Assembly (NCBI GenBank): GCA_947476745.1
Contig: CANJRG010000010.1
Span: forward strand, 1 to 64,000
Length of the DNA: 64,000 nucleotides
Reading direction: 5' to 3'
Source: Acidimicrobiia bacterium
GTDB taxonomy: Bacteria; Actinomycetota; Acidimicrobiia; Acidimicrobiales; CAIXPF01
Part shown: one piece after another, positions 1-8,607 of the stretch
Position numbering within the stretch: position 1 is the stretch's first letter
Layout of the letters: every line of letters starts with the position of its first letter
Program-made: the position numbers and the translations under genes
The notes under the pieces: generated by a model
Database searches by the model: none
Seen by the model: the letters and a program-made list of their open reading frames with translations, nothing else
What the model was told of the DNA's origin: nothing

Positions 1-8
1 CCGGTACC

Positions 9-2054
9 GTGAAGCCCGTGGACACCGCCGCCGGATCGCTCCGGACCGAGCCGATCTCGGACCCCGATCGCGCCGAGCGGGCTGCGCTCGCCGACGGGGT
101 CGCCGCCATCCATCGTGCCCGCCGTGGCGACCCGCTCGATCCCGCATGGCTCGAACGGGTGGCCGCCGCAGCAGCCGCATGGCACCACGGCCAGCGCCGG
201 CGCAGCGGCGAGCCCTACATCGCCCACCCGCTGGCGGTGGCGGAGCTGGTGTCCTCGTGGGGGATGCAGGAGTGCGCGGTGTTGGCCGCGATGCTGCACG
301 ACGTGGTCGAGGACACCCCGGCCACCGCCGGCGAAGTGGCTGCGCTGCTCGAGGAGGACCCGGCACTCGCCACCGAGGTCGTCACCCTGGTCGAGGGCCT
401 GACCAAGATCGACGGGTTGAAGCTGGCCGCCGCCGATGCGCGGCAGGCGGCGTCGCTGGCCAAGCTGCTGCTGGCCATGGCCCAGGACGTGCGGGTGCTG
501 GCGGTGAAGCTGGCCGACCGGCTGCACAACATCCGCACCATCGCCGCCCTCCCCGCAGACAAGGCCGCCCGGATCGCCGCCGAGACGATGCAGGTCTATG
601 CCCCGCTCGCCAAGCGGCTCGGCCTCGAGGGCGTCGCCGGCGAACTACAGGACCGGTGCTTCGCGGTGCTGCAGCCGGCACGGCACGCCGCGCTCGACAC
701 CGCCGTGCAGGCCCGCATCGGCGCCACCGGGGTCGAGCTTGCCGGGGTCGTAGCCCGCCTACGTGTGGAGCTCGAGACCACCGGCATCGCCGCCGAGGTG
801 CACAGCCGCCGTAAGAGCCTGTGGAGCCTGCAGGAGAAGATGGACCTCAAGGGTGCCGAGCTGACCGACATCACCGATCTGCTCGGGGTGCGTGTCATCG
901 TCGCGGACGACGCGGCGTGTTACGTGGCGGTGGGTGTCGTCCACCGGCTGTGGACGCCGTTGCCGAAACGGTTCAAGGACTGGATCGCCACCCCGCGCTA
1001 CAGCACCTACCAGGCACTGCACACCACCCTCATCGGACCGGGCGGCCTGCTGCTCGAAGTGCAGATCCGCTCCATCGAGATGCACCGGCGGGCTGAGTGG
1101 GGCGTCGCCGCCCACTGGCGCTACAAGCAGTCGGGACGGACCGACCAGGCCGCACCCATCGGCTGGCTCGAACGACTCGCCGACCTGTCCCCGGCGGAGG
1201 CCGAGCGATCCCCCGAGGATTTCCTCGAGCAGCTCCGCGCCGAGCTCGCCGGCGACGAGGTACTGAGTTTCACCCCGCGCGGCGAGGTGGTCCCCCTCCC
1301 CGCCGGTGCGACCCCTATCGACTTCGCCTACGCCATCCACTCCCAGGTCGGCCACGGCTGTCACGGAGCAAAGGTGAACGGCCGCATGGTGCCCCTCACC
1401 GCAAAGCTGCAAACCGGCGACCGGGTCGAGATCATCACCGGCCGCCACGGCGGGCCCAACCGGCAGTGGCTCGACGTGGTGGTCTCGGCCAAGGCCCGCC
1501 AGCACATCCGTGCCTACCTCGCCCGCGAACGCCGCGCCGCCGAGCCCGAGGCCGCGGCATCGGCCGCCCCGGCCGTGGTCGCGCCGCCGCCGCGCCGCAA
1601 GCTGTCGCGCCGGCACCGCCGTGGCGACCAGGCCGAGGTGCTCGTCGACGGCGACGCGTCGGTGGCCACCGAGCTCGCCTCCTGCTGCCGGCCGGTCTAC
1701 GGCGACCGTCTGGCCGGGCGGTTGTCCCGGCGGCGGCGGGCCGTCGTGGTCCACCGAGCCGACTGCCCCGACGCCCCGGTGGTGAGCGACCTCCCGGTGA
1801 GTTGGGCCGAGCGTCCGGGCCATGTGGTGGTCACCATCGAGCTCGACGCATCCGACCGGCCCGGTCTGCTGGCAGACACCACCCGGACCATCGCCGACAG
1901 CGGGGCCGACATCCTCTCGTCGTCCACCGCCGCCGTCGAGGGCAGGTCGCGGCAGCGTTTCGAGCTGGCCATCGACGAACTCGTGGTGCTCGACGTGGTC
2001 TGCGCCCGGCTGCGGGCCAAGGTGCGCGGGGTCGCCAGCGTGCGCCGGATCTGA
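9..2054 (+). CDS. rel: Bifunctional (p)ppGpp synthetase/hydrolase (Rel/SpoT family)
   Basis: Makes and degrades the stringent-response alarmone (p)ppGpp in the cytoplasm. Domain order in the 681-residue protein: an N-terminal HD hydrolase domain with HHGQRRRSGEPYIAHPL, LHDVVEDT and DRLHNIRT; the synthetase domain with RRKSLWSLQEKM, DLLGVRVIV and YSTYQALHTT; a TGS domain near residues 415-480 (FTPRGEVVPLPAGATPIDFA); and a C-terminal ACT domain (DRPGLLADTTRTI). The HD motif and the synthetase motifs both look intact, so both activities are expected. Length is slightly below typical actinobacterial Rel (about 700-800), mainly at the N-terminus. The start lies 8 bases inside the window, so an upstream start cannot be excluded. 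It converges on the ketoacyl synthase gene that follows. Confidence 0.95.
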   Translation: MKPVDTAAGSLRTEPISDPDRAERAALADGVAAIHRARRGDPLDPAWLERVAAAAAAWHHGQRRRSGEPYIAHPLAVAELVSSWGMQECAVLAAMLHDVVEDTPATAGEVAALLEEDPALATEVVTLVEGLTKIDGLKLAAADARQAASLAKLLLAMAQDVRVLAVKLADRLHNIRTIAALPADKAARIAAETMQVYAPLAKRLGLEGVAGELQDRCFAVLQPARHAALDTAVQARIGATGVELAGVVARLRVELETTGIAAEVHSRRKSLWSLQEKMDLKGAELTDITDLLGVRVIVADDAACYVAVGVVHRLWTPLPKRFKDWIATPRYSTYQALHTTLIGPGGLLLEVQIRSIEMHRRAEWGVAAHWRYKQSGRTDQAAPIGWLERLADLSPAEAERSPEDFLEQLRAELAGDEVLSFTPRGEVVPLPAGATPIDFAYAIHSQVGHGCHGAKVNGRMVPLTAKLQTGDRVEIITGRHGGPNRQWLDVVVSAKARQHIRAYLARERRAAEPEAAASAAPAVVAPPPRRKLSRRHRRGDQAEVLVDGDASVATELASCCRPVYGDRLAGRLSRRRRAVVVHRADCPDAPVVSDLPVSWAERPGHVVVTIELDASDRPGLLADTTRTIADSGADILSSSTAAVEGRSRQRFELAIDELVVLDVVCARLRAKVRGVASVRRI

Positions 2055-2135
2055 CCGGATCTGACCGGACCGGCCGGTGGCCCACGGGCGCCTGGCCGCA
2101 ACCCGGCCCGCTGCGCCTGCCCGGCCCGCTACCGC

Positions 2136-3355
2136 TCAGCGTTCGGCGGTCACCACCAGGCACGAGTCCTGGCCGCCGAAGCCGAACCCGTTCACCAGCA
2201 TGGTCCGTACCGGTTGTTCCAACGGCACCGTACCGATCGGTACCTGGAACGTCGCGGCCGGGTCGAGGTCGGTGGTGCCGGCCGTCGGAACCACCACACC
2301 ATTGGCCATACCCCACAGGCCGGCGATGAGCGCGGTGACGTTCGCCGCGCCGCCGCTGTGGCCCAGATGCCCCTTCACCGAGGTGACCACCAGATCCGGT
2401 CGGCCGCCGAACACCGCGTTGATGGCGGCAATCTCGGCGGCGTCGCCGACCGGGGTGGCGGTGCCGTGGGCGTAGACGGCATCGACCTCGGCAGGGTCGA
2501 CGCCCGCGTCGGTGAGGGCCAGGCGCATGGCCTGCTGCTCCCAGACGCCGTCCGGAGACGGCGAGGACGGGTGGTATGCCTCCGACACCGACGCATAGCC
2601 CCGGACCCAGCCGTGGATGGTCGCGCCCCGGGCCAGCGCCCGCTCGCCGCGTTCCAGCAGCAGCATCCCGGAGCCCTCGCCCTCGACGATGCCGCAACGG
2701 GCCACGTCGAAGGGCAACGACGCCCGGCGGGGATCGGTGACCGGGCGCAGCATGCCGTAGTTGGCCTGGCTGTGGAAGGTGAGCGGCTGCAGGGCGGCGT
2801 CGCTGCCACCGGCCAACATGGCATCGGCACGGCCCCGTTCGATCATCCAGCACGCCAGGCCGATGGCGTCCGCCGAGCTCGCGCAGGCCGTGGATACCGT
2901 GCTCAGCGGGCCGTGCAGCCCGTGGCGCAGAGCGATCTGCCCGCCGGCCATGTTGGGCCAGGCGGCGATGTTCAGCTTGCGCGGCACCGCTGCGGGACCG
3001 TCACTGGTCAGGGCGTGCTGCGCGGCGGCCAGCACGTCGATGCCGGCCATGGCCGTGCCGTGCACACAACCGGTCCGGTCGGGGTCGATCCCACCGGCAT
3101 CGGCGACGGCCTGTGCTGCCGCGGCAAGGGCGAACCAGGTGAAACGGGCCGAACCGTCACGCACCCTGGCGTCCATCCAGCGGTCGGGGTCGAAGTCGGT
3201 GACGCGGGCGGCCCAGGCGTGCTCGGCACCGGGCGAGCCGTGGTAGGGGGCGGGGCCGATGCCGACCGTTCCCGCCGCGCAGGCCGGTCCGAAGACCTCC
3301 AGGCCGGTGCCGATCGGCGACACGACGCCGATCCCGGTGATGGCGATGGGTTCCA

Positions 3356-3356
<1 letters not shown>
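2136..3356 (-). CDS. Beta-ketoacyl synthase (KAS I/II-like)
   Basis: Condensing enzyme that would join an acyl group to a malonyl-type extender. The 406-residue protein carries the full thiolase-fold triad: nucleophile Cys158 in STACASS, a histidine in YAHGTATPVGD, and the SVKGHLGHSGGA motif with Lys and His. The N-terminus reads MEPIAITGIGVVSPIG, a typical KAS start. A longer open frame runs upstream, but this ATG overlaps the TGA of the upstream CoA ligase by one base (TGATG), so the two genes are very probably translationally coupled. No acyl carrier protein, ketoreductase or dehydratase gene is nearby, so this is unlikely to be the housekeeping fatty-acid synthase copy. A role in a specialised lipid or polyketide is inferred. 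Confidence 0.9.
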
Positions 3357-4984
<1,628 letters not shown>

Positions 4985-5097
4985 CGCCGCAGGGTAGCCC
5001 CCCGCCCGGTCACAGCATCGGGGGCCATCGGGGGCGGGCGGGTGTCCGGCGGCTGCGCTGGCTACCATGCCGCGCGCCCCAGACCGAAGGATCCCAC

Positions 5098-5430
5098 ATG
5101 GCCGACGACATCACCCCTGCTGCGGTGTACGAGTTCATCCCGAAGTTCGGGCGGCTCCGTGACGAGGTCCTCTTCGGTGACGTCTGGGAAGGCCCGGAGC
5201 TGTCCAAGCGGGATCGCAGCCTGATCACCGTTGCTGCGCTGACCGCGCTGTACCGCACCGACGAGCTGCGCGGCCACATGCAGCGGGCCCTCGACAACGG
5301 GGTCACCGAGGACGAGCTCAAGGGCCTGATCACCCATCTGGCGTTCTACGCCGGCTGGCCCAACGCGGTGAACGCCGGCCGGGTGGCCATCGAGGTGTTC
5401 GGCGACAACGACAACGGGAGTGCGTCATGA
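5098..5430 (+). CDS. Carboxymuconolactone decarboxylase (CMD) family protein
   Basis: A 110-residue all-helical CMD-family protein. The family signature is clear: LSKRDRSLITVAAL, then ELRGHMQRALDNGVT, then GLITHLAFYAGWPNA. CMD proteins are small oligomeric enzymes, some decarboxylating gamma-carboxymuconolactone and others (AhpD-like) acting as peroxidase partners through a CxxC. No CxxC is present here, so the PcaC-like branch fits better, although no other protocatechuate-pathway gene is in the window. The last codons overlap the start of the luciferase-like gene (ATGA), so the two are co-translated and probably work on the same substrate. Confidence 0.88.
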   Translation: MADDITPAAVYEFIPKFGRLRDEVLFGDVWEGPELSKRDRSLITVAALTALYRTDELRGHMQRALDNGVTEDELKGLITHLAFYAGWPNAVNAGRVAIEVFGDNDNGSAS

Positions 5431-6311
5431 AGATCCGGGTGGCCGTCGCCAGTACCAACACCCCGGCGGACCGCGACCAGCTCGCGGCGTTCATCGACGG
5501 CCTCGAACAGCGCCGGTTCGACACGGTGTGGCTGTCGGACACGCCGATGACCCCGGCGGTGGAACCGATGCTGGCCCTGGCCATCGCCTCGGCGCGCACC
5601 ACCCGGCTGAAGCTGGGCACCAACGTGGTCATCCCTGGTCGCAGCCCGCTGCACCTGGCCAAAGAGCTCGCCCATCTCGACCGGCTCACCGGCGGACGGC
5701 TGCTGCTGGCGTTCATGCCGGGCATCGGCTCGCCCCGCGAACGGGCGGCGCTCGGCGTGGCCGGCGTCGACCGACCCCGGCGCGTCGAGCAGGTCATCGA
5801 GCTGTGCCGGGCCTGGTGGGCCGGCGAGCCGGTCACCGCCGAGATCGCCGGCTACAGCTACGACGCCATCACCGTGAAGCCCCGGCCGGTGCAGGACCCG
5901 CTCGAAATCTGGCTGGGCGGCAACGGACCCAAGGCGCTGCGCAGCACCGCCACCCATGCCGACGGCTGGCTGGGCTCCCGCGCCACCCCGGCTGAGGCCG
6001 GGGCGAACCGTACCATCATCCAGGCCGTTGCGGACGAGGCCGGTCGTACCATCGACGACGACCACTTCGGCATCAGCATCCCGTACTCCCGCAACCCCGT
6101 CGCCGACGAGGTCGTGGCGGCGACCCTGCGTGAGACCACGGCGCAACGTCAGGACATCCTGCCGATCGGGGCCGACGAGGTGGTCGGCCTGCTGCGCCGC
6201 CACATCGACGCCGGCATCACCAAGTTCGTGCTGCGGCCGATGACCCTGACCGACGGTTGGGATGTCGAGCTCGACTGGTTGGCCGAGCACGCCCTGCCGC
6301 TGCAGAACTGA
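5427..6311 (+). CDS. LLM-class (luciferase-like, probably F420-dependent) oxidoreductase
   Basis: A 294-residue TIM-barrel flavin or F420 oxidoreductase of the bacterial-luciferase superfamily. Family features: an N-terminal barrel start KIRVAVAS, RLKLGTNVVIPGRSPL, LDRLTGGRLLLAFMPG, and the PVQDPLEIWLGGNGPKALR segment typical of LLM proteins. The start ATG overlaps the TGA of the CMD gene. Cofactor choice (F420 versus FMN) cannot be proved from sequence, but abundant LLM enzymes in actinobacteria generally use F420. Its stop codon forms part of a hairpin shared with the convergent dehydrogenase gene. Confidence 0.88.
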   Translation: MKIRVAVASTNTPADRDQLAAFIDGLEQRRFDTVWLSDTPMTPAVEPMLALAIASARTTRLKLGTNVVIPGRSPLHLAKELAHLDRLTGGRLLLAFMPGIGSPRERAALGVAGVDRPRRVEQVIELCRAWWAGEPVTAEIAGYSYDAITVKPRPVQDPLEIWLGGNGPKALRSTATHADGWLGSRATPAEAGANRTIIQAVADEAGRTIDDDHFGISIPYSRNPVADEVVAATLRETTAQRQDILPIGADEVVGLLRRHIDAGITKFVLRPMTLTDGWDVELDWLAEHALPLQN

Positions 6312-6340
6312 CCGCTGCGACGGGCCCGCCGCAGCGGTCA
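6309..6340. terminator. Bidirectional hairpin terminator between convergent genes
   Basis: A perfect 11-bp stem (tgaccgctgcg at 6309-6319 with its complement at 6330-6340) encloses a 10-nt GC loop. The left arm begins with the TGA of the plus-strand gene and the right arm ends with the reversed TGA of the minus-strand gene, so both stop codons sit inside the stem. No T-run follows on either side. Confidence 0.65.
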
Positions 6341-7474
6341 GACCGACCTGGCCAACCCGTCGGCGGCCCGAATACCGTCCAGTACAGCAGCGGCAGTGAC
6401 CGGGAACGGTTCGTTGTGCGCGGTCTCGCCCGGTGCCACCGCCCGCTCGGCCACCGCGGCCAAGGCGTCCTCGTCGGTGACGGCGAGACCGAGGTCCGCC
6501 AACGTGGTGGGCAGGCCCACCGTGCGGTTGAAGCGCACCACCTCGTCGAACTCGGCCTGGGGCCGGCCCTCCACGACCAACTGCACCAGCAGGCCGAACG
6601 CCACCTTCTCACCGTGCAGCAGGGCATGGGTCTCACGGGCGGTGGTCAGCCCGTTGTGCACCGAGTGGGCGATGGCCAACCCGCCAGACTCGAAGCCGAG
6701 CCCTGACAGCAGGGTGTTCGCCTCGACCAGCCGTTCGAGGGCCGGGGTCACCGAACGGGCCCGCACCGCAGCCAGCGCGGCGGGACCGTCTTCCAGCAGG
6801 GTGTCGTAGCACAGCCGGGCCAGCGCGCCTGCGGTGAGGGTTGTGGCGCCCTGCAGCTGGTTCGGCTTGCGGGCCTCGATCACGGTCCGGGCCTCGAACC
6901 AGGTGGCCAGGGCGTCACCCATCCCGCTCACCAGGAACCTGGCCGGCGCCTTGGCCACGATCTCGGTGTCCACCAGGACCAGGTCAGGATTACGGGGGTA
7001 GAACAGGTAGCGATCGAAGGTCCCGTCGGGCTGGTAGACGACCGACAGGGCGCTGCAGGGCGCATCGCTCGAGGCCAGCGTCGGGCAGTTCACCGCAGCC
7101 ACCCCGCAGGCCGCGGCGACGGCCCGCGAGGCGTCCAGGGCCTTGCCCCCGCCGGCCCCCAGCACGGTGGTGGCCCCCATCGCCCGGGCTGCGGCGACGC
7201 CGGCGTCGATCTCCGGTTGGGAGCACTCCCCGCCGAAGTGATGCACTGCGTAGTGGATCCCGACCGCGCCGAGCGTTCTCGCCCATGCCGCACCGAGCAT
7301 CGACTCGACGCGCGCGCTCGCCACGATGAGCACCGGACCGTCCAGGCCCATCGCGGTCAGGACCGAACCGAGTTGAGCGGTGGCATGACGGCCTTGCACG
7401 TAGCGCGCCGGAGCGCAGAACACCGCCAGCCGCGCTCCCGGTTCGGCGGGCCAGTCGTGGTCTGCTTCGGCCAT
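6338..7474 (-). CDS. Glycerol dehydrogenase-like iron/zinc-containing alcohol dehydrogenase
   Basis: A 378-residue group III metal-dependent dehydrogenase most like GldA, which oxidises glycerol to dihydroxyacetone with NAD. The nucleotide region reads VLGAGGGKALDASRAVA, followed by PTLASSDAPCSALSVVY. Metal-site residues are present: the Asp of GDALATWFEAR, the His of AIAHSVHNGLT and the His of LLHGEKVAFG. The ATG was chosen because a GGGGACGAG ribosome site lies just upstream and the length then matches the family; the longer open frame upstream adds an arginine-rich leader. Other polyol or glycerol-1-phosphate dehydrogenases are less likely given the SSDAPCSALSV segment. Confidence 0.88.
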   Translation of the reverse strand: MAEADHDWPAEPGARLAVFCAPARYVQGRHATAQLGSVLTAMGLDGPVLIVASARVESMLGAAWARTLGAVGIHYAVHHFGGECSQPEIDAGVAAARAMGATTVLGAGGGKALDASRAVAAACGVAAVNCPTLASSDAPCSALSVVYQPDGTFDRYLFYPRNPDLVLVDTEIVAKAPARFLVSGMGDALATWFEARTVIEARKPNQLQGATTLTAGALARLCYDTLLEDGPAALAAVRARSVTPALERLVEANTLLSGLGFESGGLAIAHSVHNGLTTARETHALLHGEKVAFGLLVQLVVEGRPQAEFDEVVRFNRTVGLPTTLADLGLAVTDEDALAAVAERAVAPGETAHNEPFPVTAAAVLDGIRAADGLARSV

Positions 7475-7796
7475 CTCGTCCCCGTTCTGCGTGACCCGTC
7501 GGGCCCGGTGGACCGTACCAGGCCCGGTGGCCCCACCGACCACGGCCGCTGACCGGGCGACGGCCTCACGGAGCACGCCCGCCAGCCGGCTCGCCAACCC
7601 GCCGCAGCGGTCACCCCGGCCGTTCCGCCCGCCCTCCTATCGGACGGCGACCGCTAGCGTTGAAGAAGCCGTTGCCACCGAGTCCGATCACCTCCGGGGC
7701 ACGCCGTCCCGCCGGCCCTTGGCGCCGGTGCTCACCGTCCACGTCGGTGCGCATTCCGAACCGACCCGCTCCGCCCCCGACCCAGGACTCGCCCCG
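7475..7796. promoter_or_regulatory. Divergent intergenic region, GldA-like and DUF305 genes
   Basis: About 320 bases between two divergently oriented starts, so promoters for both should lie here. No consensus -35/-10 pair or clear operator is recognisable by eye. Confidence 0.3.
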
Positions 7797-8419
7797 ATGT
7801 CCTACCGAGCTGCCCTGTTCGCCGTGGCCCTGGCCGTCGCGCCACTCGCCGGGTGCGGGAGCGGGTCCGCCGATGCCACGGCCGACAGCGACCGGACCGT
7901 CGTGTTCAATCAGGCCGACGTGCACTTCGCCCAGGGCATGATCGCCCATCACGAGCAGGCCATCGAGATGGCCGACCTGGCGCTCGATCCACGGGCGGCG
8001 GCGTCCGCCGACGTGCGGGCCCTCGCCCGCCAGATCAAGGCGGCGCAGGATCCGGAGGTCGCCACCATGAACGGTTGGCTGCGGGCGTGGGGAGCGTCCG
8101 CCCCGATGGACCACGGCGCCGGGCACGGCACCGGGTCGACGGCGACCGTGAGCTCGATGACCGGCGCGGGTTCGATGGACGGCATGCTCAGCGGGGCGGA
8201 CCTCACAGCCCTCGGAGCGGCCTCCGGCACCGCGTTCGATCAGCTTTGGTTACGAGGCATGATCGCCCACCACCGCGGCGCCATCGCCGCGGCGCCATCG
8301 CCGCGGCGACCACGGTGCAGGACGAGGGCCGCAACCCCGACCTCGTGTCCCTCGCCGGGCGGATCATCACCGGGCAGCAGGCCGAGATCGGCACGATGAG
8401 CCGGCTGCTCGCGCCGTGA
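7797..8419 (+). pseudogene. DUF305 copper-associated lipoprotein, frameshifted
   Basis: An N-terminal lipoprotein signal ends in the lipobox LAGC, followed by the first DUF305 repeat (FAQGMIAHHEQAIEMADLA). The second repeat begins FDQLWLRGMIAHHRGAIA, then the frame is lost. DUF305 proteins are periplasmic or cell-wall anchored and are often linked to metal (copper) handling through their HH motifs. The reading frame breaks at 8275-8302, where a 14-bp unit is perfectly duplicated. Removing one copy restores the expected C-terminus in the other frame (VQDEGRNPDLVSLAG, then IITGQQAEIGTMSRLL), which ends at 8419. As given, translation would end out of frame at 8399. Either a recent slippage mutation or an assembly error. 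Confidence 0.82.
8275..8302 (+). repeat. 14-bp perfect tandem duplication causing a frameshift
   Basis: Unit gcggcgccatcgcc occurs at 8275-8288 and again at 8289-8302, with a partial third copy following. Fourteen is not a multiple of three, so the extra copy shifts the frame of the DUF305 gene. Confidence 0.9.
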
Positions 8420-8448
8420 CCGCCGAACCACTACCGTCCAACCTCACA

Positions 8449-8483
8449 CACCCCGACCCGTACCCCGACCCCACACCCCGACC
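8449..8483. repeat. Short direct repeats upstream of the hybrid kinase
   Basis: Three near-identical 10-mers (cactaccccgacc-like; core accccgacc) lie at 8449-8458, 8461-8470 and 8474-8483, spaced 12-13 bases apart, about one helical turn. They sit in the 190-base gap before the kinase gene and could be a regulator site, though GC-rich slippage is an alternative. Confidence 0.4.
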
Positions 8484-8607
8484 TCATACCGATTGGTTCG
8501 GAAAAACCGCTCCCTTCGGTGAGCGTCGCCCCTGACGCGGCGGAACCGAGCCGCTAAAGTCGGCGCCGGAGCCTGTGCCGGGGCGCCGGGAACCAGCGGG
8601 GGCCACG

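Noticed and set aside
7797-8399. DUF305 protein with a genuinely different C-terminus
   Set aside because: The in-frame tail is arginine/proline-rich nonsense, whereas removing one 14-bp repeat unit gives the standard DUF305 ending in the adjacent frame.
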